DNA of 64,000 nucleotides from Ophiura sarsii. Lineage: Eukaryota; Echinodermata; Ophiuroidea; Amphilepidida; Ophiuridae. Shown piece by piece: positions 10,500 to 21,494 of the stretch. Position 1 is the stretch's first letter. Each line of letters opens with the position of its first letter. Location: contig CM069446.1 of assembly GCA_035610835.1 (NCBI GenBank), positions 50,135,625-50,199,624 on the forward strand. Reading direction: 5' to 3'. The notes under the pieces were generated by a model. It searched no databases, was not told the origin of the DNA, and saw nothing but the letters and a program-made list of their open reading frames with translations. A program made the translations under genes and the position numbers.

Positions 10500-11098
10500 A
10501 TTTTGCAAAAGGGCCTACATCCACTTTGGCTCTTATTGAGAAAAAGTCAAAAAACTGTTTCTAAATATTCAAGTTGAGCAATTGAAAAACTGAATGGATT
10601 ATGAAAGAGGTACACTACATACTAATTGAAATTGAAATAAATTTTAAATGTGCTAGTTTTAATTTTTTTTAAAATCATGTTTACATTTTTTGAAAATTTG
10701 GATGTAGGCCCTTTTGCAACAAAACTCCATCTGTTTGTACATAAAGAAAAAATACCACACACGAAAAATCATTTATTTTAATCATTTCAAATAAATAAGT
10801 TTGATATTGAAATGTATAGGTCACAATCATATGTTTCAAGGAAATAAAGTCATTTTTTTCAAAAATACCTACATCTCATTGTAAACAGCCATTGAAGTTG
10901 TTGTTTTGTTGCAAAAGGGCCTGTATCCCGATTTAATTCTGGATACAGGCCCTTTTGCAACAAAACAACAATTTCAATGGCTGTTTACAATGAGATGTAG
11001 GTCTTTTTGAAAAAAATGACTTTGTTTCCTTGAAACATATGATTTTTCCCTATACATTTCTATATCAAACTCATTTTTTGAAAAAATGCACCATAGCC
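10500..11098. repeat. Foldback element centred near 10936
   Basis: Near-perfect inverted arms of about 140 bp (10791-10929 and 10944-11075) meet at a 14-bp centre. The shared words include GCAAAAGGGCCTGTATCC against GGATACAGGCCCTTTTGC, and TACATCTCATTGTAAACAGC against GCTGTTTACAATGAGATGTA. A further TTTTGCAAAAGGGCC word occurs near 10505 and 10710. It abuts an R1 copy at 11100. Confidence 0.75.
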
Positions 11099-11099
11099 C

Positions 11100-11706
11100 T
11101 TTTGCAAAATACCTCTTCATTTATTGAATGTTGAATAATACTTTTTTCATTTGCAATTTCACTACGATAAAGAATGTCCTGTAAATATAATTGTGTTGAT
11201 TGAACCATATGAACTATGGAGTCCCTAGCACGTCTATAATGGACATGGTCTGCAAAGACCAATTGTTATGTAAATAAGAAGCCAGTCGGCTTGGAGTAAT
11301 TCTGTTATTGTATACCCTTCACAGGGGTATTCACAGTGTGTGATTTTTAAGAACGACGCATACTACTAATGTAGGGTGTGGAGGGTATTACAGAATTATG
11401 CCGTCGGCTTATATCCTTGAATCGATTTTTTTAGTTCCTTCAACACAGATATTTGTAATTTGCTCCAATCTTCAAAAAAGAGAGTTGTATCTTCAAAAAT
11501 ACATTACGCAGTTCACGGCTTACGCGGCCTGGTATGGGCGACAGTATTTTGGCGTAGATTTGATACCGTGCTGAACTCATCATGCTCATCGCTGCAAGAG
11601 CGCAATTATAAAATGCTGTCCGCTGTCCTAAATCTCTCTCATCTTGACTCCCGGTCCTGAGCACATCATAACCCAATATTTGTATTGTGCCACTACTGTG
11701 AGACTA
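11100..11706 (-). mobile_element. R1 repeat, copy 4 (minus orientation)
   Basis: Near-identical, in inverted orientation, to 47221-47700. Matching segments include the tract ending in CATAACAATTGG and the AAATACTGTCGCCCATA-CAGGCCG region. The copy is interrupted by the 110-bp insertion at 11293-11402. No coding function is seen. Confidence 0.75.
11293..11402. mobile_element. 110-bp MITE with 8-bp target-site duplication
   Basis: GTCGGCTT occurs on both sides (11285-11292 and 11403-11410), while the uninterrupted R1 copy at 47.5 kb has it once. The ends GGAGTAATTCTGTTATTG and the complement of ACAGAATTATGCC form an imperfect terminal inverted repeat. The 8-bp duplication suggests a hAT-type source. 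Confidence 0.85.
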
Positions 11707-12032
11707 CAGGGCCGTAAGACACTTTTTTCAAAGGGGGGGAGGCGTTTTCCAAAAAAAAATCACCGGAAGATTTTTGTGAGTCAATTATGCGCGTGTAGCG
11801 CGCGAAATTTGCACCTCGAATTTGCACCTGTTTTGTGCACGATCGAGGTGCATGTTGGCTCTAAACAAGCTTGTAGCAAAGAATATTGCATTTTGGGAAG
11901 ACAAATGCGCGCGTAGCGCGCGAAATATTTTCATCTGTGTACAAATTTTCCGGGGAAGATTTTCAAAGGGGGGGGGGGGGGCGATCGCCACCATCGCCCC
12001 CCCCCCCCCCCCCCCCCCTTCTTACGGGCCTG
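11707..12032. mobile_element. Small inverted-repeat element with poly-G/poly-C arms
   Basis: The termini CAGGGCCGTAAGA and TCTTACGGGCCTG are inverted repeats, flanked directly by GACTA on each side (11702-11706, 12033-12037). Inside are two copies of a GCGCGTAGCGCGCGAAAT module and a G-run (11968-11981) facing a C-run (11997-12018). Part of the same element is present at the same R1 position near 47174-47220, so the insertion predates copying of R1. Confidence 0.6.
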
Positions 12033-12037
12033 GACTA

Positions 12038-12775
12038 AATAAGTGGGTATGCCGACTATAGTTTTATGTCAAATCTCAACATAATTGAGGCTACCGACGT
12101 AACAGATGCGCCAAAAAGTGGCTCTATAAGTTGTAAAATAAGCTGAAACCATCTAAAAATGCTCATTTATTGTTTTGTTCATATAATTATACAAAGACCG
12201 TTTGAACCAATATATCTATCCATTAATATATCCATCTATCTATATATCTAAACACGTTCTTTTGATACCCTTTTAAACTTCAGTGAAATAATTCAACAAG
12301 TTAAAAAACATTTCTGAGGCCCGAAGGCCATATGAGCTAAAATGTTTGATCGCATAACTTAAATAAGACACATTGATTCAACATTTGAAAAACTTGAAAT
12401 TTCGGAAAGGCTTTTGAAACATCTGTTTTGTGTGGTAAAACTAAAATAGCCGCGTGGAAAGTTTTAAACTTGTTTGAAAGAAACATAAATAGTCTCTCAA
12501 TGCCTTGTCTGCTATTGTTCCCGTCTGTTATAAACTGTTGTTCGTTATGGTTGTTCAAATCATTAACATCCTTTAATTTGAAGAGTAAAAATGGATCGTC
12601 ACACATCACTTAAGTGTGACGAACTTCTTTATGTGTTAGGGTGAACTTTGTTTTACTTTGATTTCATTGCAATATTGTAGATTCTTTACCATGTTTACAG
12701 TGGGTGTGGTTTTGGATGTCACTGGACTGTGATTGGTGTTTTATTGCTGATTTTCATCCGATACGCAATATAAAC
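12038..12775. other. Unassigned AT-rich sequence
   Basis: Open frames at about 12337-12613 on both strands lack domain features. No supported gene. Confidence 0.4.
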
Positions 12776-13015
12776 TGCTCACAAAAAGTATCGAAACACT
12801 TAGAAATGATCCAATACATAACGGCTCGAAAGGGTATGCATTAATCGAAGCAAATAACCTAGTGTATAATATTGTTCTGCGTATTTTGACACCTCGATCG
12901 ATGAGATACGATGTTGCGGGGCGGAGTTATTGTCATTTCAATGATCGTGGGTCCACTTTCCAAAGTGACACTCATCCCTATTGAAAATCACGAATTTGAT
13001 CATTCCAAACAGTAA
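12776..13015 (+). mobile_element. Single-arm copy of the palindromic MITE family
   Basis: Starts after TATA with AACTGCTCACAAAAAG and matches the left arm of the element at 15498-15963 through the ACACCTCGATCGATGAGATA stretch. Only one arm and the centre are present, so it is half of the foldback. Confidence 0.75.
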
Positions 13016-13139
13016 TGCAAACCCCTCCGACGCTGATCACAAGCGCTGACCTCCGTTTTCCAATCAGACTGCATCATTTTGTTGTGGAGGAGCTACTACG
13101 CATGTGTGAGAGCGCAAAGAGTTCGAACGTTATGGAGTA

Positions 13140-14157
13140 AATCTACCCAGTCAGAAGTCAAGGCATGAAAATACCGTCTATGTTCGCCCCGGCCGCCAGT
13201 GAAGTGAGATGTCAACAAAAAAACCAAATAGAAATCGGATCATTTACAACTCGCGATTGTGAAGGATTGCCTCCATCAATTTTTGATCATCTTAGGCTCA
13301 TTTTGAAGGGGAAGTCCTATTTATGTCATTTCCGATTTAATAAAAAACACGATTTTTGTTACTATCTTTGAGTCGATAAAGATGCATTTTCAATGCGATC
13401 GTAAACATCGTATTTTTGATGATTTTTAGACGTCATAGCAAAAACTGTATGCACAAGAAATGTTCCTAACGTATTAAACTTGATCAAAAATATATTTATT
13501 TGTAATACATTTTTGGACAGGGGTCAGGGCCACGACTTTTATTCACCTACGGTAAAAATATACGCCATTTTCCAACACACAGAGACTAAATCGTTTTTTC
13601 AGTATTCAGTAGGATTCGAACCGAGGAGGGGAGAATCTATTAGATTACTAGTCTATATTCGTAACCGCTCGGCCATAACTACTTACTGACGTGTCTATGT
13701 GTTCTCTATAATAATGAACTAGTGGTGAACTATTGAGTATTCGACGAAATGTAGCCAAATTGAACCCAGTTTCTAAATTGTATTTTAAATGTGAAAACGG
13801 TGTCGCTGCAAGCTAGGTTTAGATTCAATGTAAAGAGCAATAAATTGATGATCGTGGAAGGTTATTAATTTAAAGCTTTTAATGAGACAGGGGTCAGCGC
13901 CACGGGAAATATCCCCCTAGTCACATGACGTTGAACCACATTTAAATGCCTTAATGTTGTCATTGTATAAGGCTGCCATTTTGGCATAAATTGAATTGCA
14001 CGATATCGACATCCGCTTTTCAAGGGAAAAATAAATTCTCTTCGTATACAATAGACTCACTCAACGTTGGCATCTGACTGTACCGACGGAAGCTCAAGTT
14101 TACCGACGGGGATATTTCAGGGGGGCACCGGCCCCTGGACCCCTGGGTTCGCCACTG
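13140..14157. mobile_element. hAT-like element, truncated copy of 41112-42345
   Basis: Near-identical to 41112-42140 in inverted orientation. The right end is GGGTTCGCCACTG, the complement of CAGTGGCGAACCC at 41112. The left end is lost at 13140 against unrelated repeat sequence. A tRNA-like segment lies at 13603-13687. Confidence 0.7.
13603..13687 (-). repeat. Class-II tRNA-like sequence, probably a pseudogene
   Basis: Minus strand: TATGGCCGAGCGGTTA (A box of Ser/Leu tRNAs), loop CTAGTAA on a four-pair stem, then GGTTCGAATCC (B box). The acceptor stem pairs in six of seven positions, but the T stem is broken. It resembles a decayed tRNA-Ser. A sister copy lies at 41584-41668. Confidence 0.45.
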
Positions 14158-14580
14158 AGCACGGTATCAAATCCACGCCAAAATACAGTCGCTCACACCA
14201 GGCCGTGAAAGCCGTGAACCGCGTAACGTATTTTTGAAGGTACCACTCTCTTTTTTTAAAGTTTGGAGCAAATCAGCAAATACAAATATCGGTCGTATAG
14301 AAATAAGAAAATCGATTCAAGGACATATTATTAGCCGATTGGCTTCTTATTTACATAACAATTGGCCTTTGCAAATCATGTTCATTGATAGACTAGCTAG
14401 GGTCTCCATAGTTCAATTGAACGGAATAGTCAACACAATATATTTATAGGGTATTCTTTATCGCAGTGAAATTGCAAAAGAAGAAAAAAATATCATTCAA
14501 CATTCAATAAATATTGCGAACGATATGCAATCCTGTCAATTTCTAAAAATAAAGTGTAAATAACAAACAGAAAAAAGTAT

Positions 14581-14653
14581 AACAATCCTAGGATTCGAAC
14601 CACTGACCTCATGATTATGAAGCCGGCGCTTTGCCGACTGAGCTAATGAAGAC
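14581..14653 (-). repeat. tRNA-like segment of R1 (A and B boxes)
   Basis: Minus strand: TTAGCTCAGTCGGCAAAGCG and GGTTCGAATCC at tRNA spacing, with CAT where the anticodon would be. The anticodon and T stems do not form properly, so a working tRNA-Met is unlikely. The identical segment recurs at 40611-40683 and a variant at 47753-47823. Confidence 0.5.
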
Positions 14654-14865
14654 TACACATAGAAATTTAGAAAATAAAATACATAAAGTTCAAAATACGA
14701 ATATCACATGAATCGGGGCAAAAATGCGGGCTAAAATGCTTTATATTTCGATTGTTGTGCGTTTTTAACATAGGATTATCGCTCAAAAGTTGATTATATG
14801 CTGAAGGAGATTGTAATTCTGATTTCATTATAATGCATAACACTACTTTTCGAAACGATTCTAGA

Positions 14866-15483
14866 CAGTCAATAGTTAGGTCACCCAAGCCCTATATGAA
14901 AGCTATGAAGATTGTTAAACGGGGTCAGTAGTCACAAACATGCACAAACACAATAGTCGAACGACCTTGCTATTGTCAAAACTCCCTACACAGAGGACTG
15001 CAGTGCAAATCTGTACGATGTTCGCCATGTAATGTTTATGGCGCCTAATGGCGGATTTCATTCCGTGGTATGAAGCTATGAAGTTTCCGTGGTCTTCGCT
15101 ATCTCCAAGCAGATAGAGCAATACGTACACGGAATTTTTTGTAGACGAGGGTTCATTTCATGATTTGGTGAGGTTTAGAATGAGTTAGGATTCCTGTAAT
15201 TTCGAAGACCACAGATTTTCAAAACGTGAATTTTCCAACATTTTACGACATAAATTTGGTCACAAAACGTGTTTAATACTATACATTTTACCGATCTGCA
15301 GATGTTATTGACCCTCCTCTAAAATTCTACCTGGTTTTTAGCACGTTTCTCAGTTTTTGAGATGCCCAAATAGACCATTTTCCGAAGCTATATCTAGCAA
15401 ATATTGCAGTCACTAATACTCCATTGTTTTCTTGCGTAGGCTATAACAAAATATGACATGCAGCGTGACCTCCCTACTGACTG
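14866..15483 (+). mobile_element. MITE with TAGA target-site duplication
   Basis: The ends are CAGTCAATAGTTAGGTCACC and the complement of CAGTCAGTAGGGAGGTCACG, flanked by TAGA on both sides (14862-14865, 15484-15487). The R1 copy at 40.4 kb shows the empty site. It is homologous, in inverted orientation, to 17675-18276. No coding capacity. A 4-bp target is unusual among the elements of this window. Confidence 0.88.
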
Positions 15484-15497
15484 TAGACACCTTAGTA

Positions 15498-15963
15498 AAC
15501 TGCTCACAAAAAGTATCGTAACACTTAGAAATGATCCAATATATAACGGCTCGAAAGGGTATGCATTAATCGAAGCAAATAACCAAGTGCATAATTTTGT
15601 TCTGCGTATTTTGACACCTCGATCGATGAGATACGATGTTGCAGAGCGGAGTTATTGTCATTTCAATGGTCGTGGGTCCAGTTTCAAAAGTGGCAATCAC
15701 CCTATAGAAAGAGGTTTGCATTACTGTTTAGAATGATCAGATTCGTGATTTTCAATAGGGATGAGTGTCACCTTGGAAACTGGACCCACGATCATTGAAA
15801 TGACAATAACTCCGCTCCGCAACATCGTATCTCAACGATTGAGGTGTCAAAATACGCAGAACAAAATTATGCACTTGGTTATTTGCTTCGATTAATGCAT
15901 ACCCTTTCGAGCCGTTATATATTGGATCATTTCTAAGTGTTACGATACTTTTTGTGAGCAGTT
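15498..15963. mobile_element. Palindromic MITE, arms about 200 bp, TA target
   Basis: Starts AACTGCTCACAAAAAG and ends with its complement CTTTTTGTGAGCAGTT, with TA on both sides (15496-15497, 15964-15965). The empty site reads TTAGTATTTCG in the R1 copy at 40.4 kb. The two arms are nearly identical and separated by about 70 bp, so the transcript would fold into one long hairpin. Half copies lie at 12776 and 46926. Confidence 0.9.
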
Positions 15964-16134
15964 TATTTCGTTCGTACATAAAATGTTGGCCATTACGTTT
16001 TTTCGATTGGAATTCGGCGCGGCAAATCTATTGCACCATGGGTATTATTACATGGAAACACGGAGACTCAGATACGTAGGGAGTCATGTGATTTTTGTCC
16101 AGGACAAACACTTGAGATGTACACGCCCCTTTAA

Positions 16135-17378
16135 GGCCCATGGTAAAAATCTAAGTAAAACTAACCTTTAAGCGCTCAGCATACTCCACAACGCTCCGAC
16201 GCTGATCACAAGCGCTGACCTCCGTTTTCCAATCAGACTGCATCATTTTGTTGTGGAGGAGCTACTACGCATGTGTGAGAGCGCAAAGAGTTCGAACGTT
16301 ATGGAGTATGCCGAGCGCTTTACTCTGGTTCCCAGCACATATCATGATATGGACCGCCTGCATGTTATATATATTTTTCCATGTTAAACACAGGTTGGTC
16401 AATAATGCCAAACGCTCTCTAAAGTGTGAGTAAAAAAGTTGTTGTACGGGAATGAATCAAAAAAAGACCAAACAAATTTGACAAACCAATGAAGCACATT
16501 ATTGAATGTAGAGCATATTCCTCCGCTCATATTAAGACAGAATTACGGAAATTGATTTTTGCTACCAAAAGTTATGTCAGTTTTAATAAAAGAACCCGTT
16601 TTGGCTGCTGTCCACGAAAGGGTAAATACTTTTAAATTATCAATCTAAGTGAGGATTCAAAGAGTCATTAAAATTCAAATGAGCTTTACCCGCTTGTTTC
16701 AAACACGCATTAGAATGGTACGTTAAATACATGCACACAAAAATCATTTTCTAAGGCTAAAAATTAGGTCAATATTGAAAGATTCCTTTTGTGTTAGATA
16801 TTGTTTTTCATATTATGTGGAATAATGTGTAAATCTGGGTATAAATCAATTTGTCTTTGAAATGAGAATGAAGTTTTAAATGTTTCTGTTGCTTGTTTTA
16901 TTAAGAATTTAGTTGACAGTTCGAAGAATTGGTGGGTTTTTTGTGAGAAAAAAAGAAATAAATCTTTGTATCACTGAATGTTGATATTATCCATACTTTA
17001 ATTCAGCTCTGTGTTTGATGTTATAAATATCTTTTTAATTTGATTTTGAATGAAACTATGTACTCTTTGCTTCCCACTTGAGACGAATCATTTCAAAGGA
17101 GTCATTATTCCCCTAGACTACTCTGTAGTCCGATTTTTGTTCTCTCAGTCTTTCTTCTTTTTCTCTTTTTTATCCTATCTATCTATCCCATTTTCTGATT
17201 ATTTATCAGCATTTCAGCGTATTCATTAGTCCTAAATCGGGTCCTAAATGCAGTACCTAGAAGTGAGGGTACATGTAGGGCGCCCACACTTGTTACCATT
17301 AACAACATGGATGGGCAGTATTATAAAGTGAGGGCGCTCCTACTTGTCATCGTTAAAGTTTTACATTCCCATTCGCTA
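16135..17378. other. Repeat-derived and unassigned sequence
   Basis: 16190-16315 repeats 13021-13145 in the same orientation (GACGCTGATCACAAGCGCTG onward). The remainder is AT-rich with no gene seen. Confidence 0.5.
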
Positions 17379-17400
17379 GGGGGGGGGGGGGGGGGGGGGG
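17379..17400. repeat. Poly-G tract
   Basis: Twenty-two consecutive G. Confidence 0.95.
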
Positions 17401-17674
17401 CGGTACCGCGCCATTTGTCCCGAAGCAATGGTTATGACGTCATATTTCTGTCGATTTTCAGAACTCTTGTATTGGATTTACGTGCAAAATATATGCCCTC
17501 GGCATCATACTTTCCCAGGTGGGCAGTTCATTTTAAATTTCAGATGTTCTAAAATGGATGGTTTTCTAACCAATTCGAGAAAGAAAATCGAACTGCCCAC
17601 CTCAGAATTGCTAAGAAATTGCTTTAAACAAGTCCACTTTTTGTGCCTTTGAACAGAGTGTTTGTCGGGAATGT

Positions 17675-18276
17675 CAGCCAGCAGGGAGGTCACGCTGCGT
17701 GTCAGATTTTGTTATACGCAAGAAAACAATGGAGTCTCAGTGACTACAATATTTGCTAGAAATAGCTTCGGAAAATTGTCTATTTGGGCATCTCAAAAAC
17801 TGAGAAACGTGTTAAAAATCATGTAGAATTTTAGAGGAGGGTCATTAGCATCTGCAGAACGGTAATATGTATAGTAAAAACACGTTTTGTGACCAAATTT
17901 ATGTCGTAAAATGTTGGAAAATTCACGTTTTGAAAATCTGTGGTCTTCGAAATTACAGGAATCCTAACTCATTCTAAACCTCACCAAATCATGAAATGAA
18001 CCCTCGCCTACAAAAAAGTCCATGTACGTATTGCTCTATCTGCTTGGAGATAGCGAAGACCACGCAAACATCATAGCTTCATACAACGGAATTAAATCCG
18101 CCATAGAGATTACATAGCGAAAATCGTAGAGATTTGCACTGCAGTCCTCTGTGTAGGGAGTGTTGACAAAAGCAAGGTCGTTTGGCTATTGTGTTTGTGC
18201 ATGTTTGTGACGACTGACCCCGTTTAACAATCTTCATAGCTTTCATATAGGGCTTGGGTGACCTAACTATTGACTG
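17675..18276 (-). mobile_element. MITE with ATGT target-site duplication
   Basis: Second copy of the 14866-15483 family, inverted. It runs from CAGCCAGCAGGGAGGTCACG to CCTAACTATTGACTG, with ATGT flanking both ends (17671-17674, 18277-18280). Two independent insertions each with a 4-bp duplication establish the family's target length. Confidence 0.88.
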
Positions 18277-18394
18277 ATGTAGAACACATTAACCCATGTG
18301 CATTAACCCATGACCCCGGTCCAATTAATAAAGTTAGATATTAATACTGTCCATTATTCGCCAACAGTCTGTTAAATTAGCACGGTTGGTGTAG

Positions 18395-19430
18395 TTCTCT
18401 TTCTACACACATCCGATTGCTGATATAATCAAACGTTACAAACACATAAAGTTCCATTTTTACGCTGATGATACACAACTGTACATCTCATTTGACCCAA
18501 ATAAGTCAGGGGATGCTGACCATGCTCTTGTTATGTTATCTGCGTGCATTGAGGATATCAAATCTTGGATGTCGCAAAATATGCTTTGCTTGAATAGTGA
18601 TAAAACAGAATTTTTCATTGCAGCCAACCCAAGAGCCTTAAAGTCACTATGCAACATCTCACTTCGTGTTGATGATATTGAGATCAGACCGTCCCCCATG
18701 TACGCAATCTTGGTGTTGAATTTGACTGCCATTTAAACATGTCTCATCATGTTACTAACATTTGTCGCAGTTTGAATTTTCACCTTAGGAATCTTTCTCG
18801 TATTCGGATGTTTATTGATGAAACAACATGTCATCACGCCATACGCGCACTTGTTACATCGCGGCTCGACTATTCCAACTCTCTCTTACAGGGATCTTCT
18901 GCGAAAGATATTAAACGGCTACAGCGTCTCCAAAATCGAGCAGCCAAACTCATTTATAATGCTAAAAGACGTGATCATGCAACTCCTCTTCTCCACAAGT
19001 TACATTGGCTGCCTGTTAAACGCGCATTGAGTTCAAGATCCTGACTATTGTATATAAATGTTTCAATGATGGCGCGCCTTGTTATCTTAAGGACCTTACT
19101 AGTACTTATGTACCTAAAAGAAGTGGTCTTCGTTCTGCCTCTGACACTCGGATTCTCACTGTACCTAAAACTCGTCTCACTATCTCCAAAAAAGGATTTT
19201 ATGCCTCCGGCCCATTTTTGTGGAATAATTTACCGCATCACATCAGGCATGCCTCATCACTGACTCAATTTAAGAAGATGTTAAAAACTCACTTATTTCA
19301 CCGTCATAGTGCGAGTGATGTTTAACACTGTTATTTTTAATTTATGTTTTAATTTTGTTAAGCGCTGTGGTACCATTGTATAATGTGTAAGAGCGCTATA
19401 TAAATGCTCATTGTTATGTATGTTATGTTA
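18395..19430 (+). mobile_element. L2/CR1-like LINE fragment with YADD and 3' tail
   Basis: 5'-truncated ORF2. The first frame reads PIADIIKRYKHIKFHF, then the reverse-transcriptase catalytic YADD (18461-18472), DPNKSGDADHALV and IKSWM, and stops at 18733. It continues after a frameshift at 18739 with HHVTNICRSLNFHLRNLSRI, LVTSRLDYSNSLLQG, RLQNRAAKLIYNAKR and LHWLPVK. A second frameshift near 19025 leads to IVYKCFNDGAP, LRSASDTRIL, GPFLWNNLPHHI and QFKKMLKTHLFHR. The 3' UTR has GTTAAGCGCTGTGG and AGAGCGCTATATAAATGCTC, ending in a TATGT repeat near 19420. It starts just beyond the MITE at 17675-18276. Inactive. Confidence 0.85.
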
Positions 19431-19591
19431 TGTAGTGACGGAACGTTGACATGAGGAGCGAAAGGTTGTGAGTTCGAGCCCCATTAGGATCACTTTTGTT
19501 TTATATGCGGGTCTTGCCGCTGGATTTATTTGGCCTGCCGGCATCATCTGTATGCGTGCCACACGGACAGCGCTGCTGGTGTTGACCGTAT

Positions 19592-20232
19592 TATGACGCC
19601 ATTTTTGTGTGTTAAAATGTCAAAAAAATTACCGTTCTTTCAAAAATAAGGAATATAATCACATTACAAACACATTTTGTGCGAGAGAAACACACACATT
19701 TGGCAAAAATGGCACAATAAAAATCCGTTCGTTATAAATAAATAGATATGTTTAAATAATAAAACTATCACAATTATACTCGTGGATCTCTGTGGCGTGC
19801 ATAGGTTGGCCATGTCGTTGGCAATCGGCAATCACGGGTTCGATTTTCGAATATTCCATGTTATCCTTTTATTTTTCTATTTTTTATACTTGATGGTGGA
19901 TTAATGTAACATCATTGTTATGTCAATTTTATCAATTGTAAAGGCCACCCATGCGTTTATAGTTTTCTTTTTATTTATTTATCTATCATAAATTTATCTC
20001 TTGATTTATTTAACTTGTAATTTGTATCTAAACAATTGAAATGCGTAAACAATTATATTATTGCTCGATAAATAAGTTATTTAACTTGAGTTCAGTTTGA
20101 TTAATTATAGCAACACTTGTTGTAAAACCATTTTACCAGTGTGCCCAACAATTTCTCCTTGGAACACTTTGTTTATACATATATTCACTTTTAGCTTGTT
20201 ATAGCAGGGAGGTGTCAAATGACACCTCCCTG
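19592..20232 (+). mobile_element. Repeat family T, copy A (tRNA-like segment inside)
   Basis: Aligns with 33720-34380 (minus) and in part with 56322-56790 (plus). Shared words include CATTTTGTGCGAGAG, ACAACACTTGTTG-like tracts and ACCAGTGTGCCCAAC. A tRNA-like segment at about 19791-19850 contains GGGTTCGA-TTTTCG. The right end carries the perfect hairpin at 20205-20232. Confidence 0.65.
20205..20232. repeat. Perfect hairpin, 13-bp arms
   Basis: CAGGGAGGTGTCA, a two-base AA centre, then TGACACCTCCCTG. The GAGGTGTCA word is also the core of the minisatellite at 35285-36020. Confidence 0.9.
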
Positions 20233-21494
20233 GTTATAGCCTGATACTGGTATACTAGTCTCAAGTTATAGCTAGGCTATAATAATATACAATTATAAGC
20301 AAGTTTGCGACCGGGTTTGCGACCTCTTTGATTTTAGGCTGGTAACACAATCCCACAGTGCATTTCGTTAAAACCGTGTAAATTATTTGTCAACGATACG
20401 TATCACGTGATAACCACGATCGTTTTCGCAAATATCGCAAAATGGCGCGTTACCCAACCCCCCTACCCATTCGCCATTGGAGTTCGTCAGTTCGTCAGTC
20501 AGTTTTTTACTCGGGGCATGTCGGTTACTGTGCGGGAGCAATCACTGTATTACTAGTGGACTAAAGGGAGCCCTCTGTTGATCATATCATATCAATAGCG
20601 ACAGAATTACAGAACATATATACAATACTGCCCTCATTAGGAACATTAGGAATTTACTCATTGGCGTGGCTGCATGCAAAATATTAGACAACGGGCCAGA
20701 CACTGAATAAACGGTTTAAGGTACCAGAGTCGGCTATATAGAGGGCAGGCTTTACAGCAGTGTGTTTGGGAAATTTACCCCTTGAGCTCTTAGTTTATTG
20801 AGCACACGTTAGCTGGTGAGTAAATATTTATATTATTCACCTCAATCCTACTGGTTTTGATAAACATAATGTTTAATCAATTATTTACCTCAACAAACCT
20901 GATGAACTTATACCATACTTCTATCAATTACAGCGAAAAAATGCAATGTAATTTTGTAAATTGCAAGTACTACGAATCGTTTTTAGGTCTTCACATTACT
21001 TCATAAACTTCATCTTAAATCTAAAAAATGCACGGTTTCCAAAATGAATATTTTTGTGCAAAGTATAAAATATATCTTAATTGTATCTTTTTCCAATTGT
21101 CATAATGTGTTTTCCAAAGTTAGCCCGAAACAATGATATTATGCTGCACTAATAACGCTGGCATTGGAACTCGGACTTTATTGGGTTTGGTAACGTAATA
21201 ATCATATACAAACACGTGTAAACACATATATTCAACATTTGCAGCATTTTGATTTCTTCTCAAGGTCAGACATGCTGCTATAGATTTTTGAAAATATTAT
21301 TTTCCAACACCCATGTTCTTTTAGATTCAGAATATGTACATTTAAATGTTTAAATGTTAATTTGAACAATTTTGATCCTCAATATGTCACTGTAACGTAA
21401 TAAACATCATTATCTCGGACAACATATATGAAATTGAAACAGGTAAACATCGTAAAAGATGTGCATTTTTTTCTAACCATGGAATATCGCTATA
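20233..21494. other. No gene recognised
   Basis: Unassigned, AT-rich on average with a short GC-rich stretch near 20440-20530. The terminal tail exon expected for gene A was searched for in this direction and not found. Confidence 0.35.

Larger units (their letters stand above)
14158..16134 (+). mobile_element. R1 repeat, copy 1, carrying two nested insertions
   Basis: Matches 40220-41111 in inverted orientation almost base for base once the insertions 14866-15483 and 15498-15963 are removed. It ends at the common R1 terminus CACGCCCCTTTAA, shared by copies at 16134, 40220 and 48192. TTAA at the terminus would fit a piggyBac-type target, but no second terminus was defined. No transposase is seen. 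Confidence 0.8.

Noticed and set aside
12337..12613. Overlapping 61- and 90-codon frames on opposite strands
   Set aside because: Shadow frames of each other in unassigned AT-rich DNA without family features.
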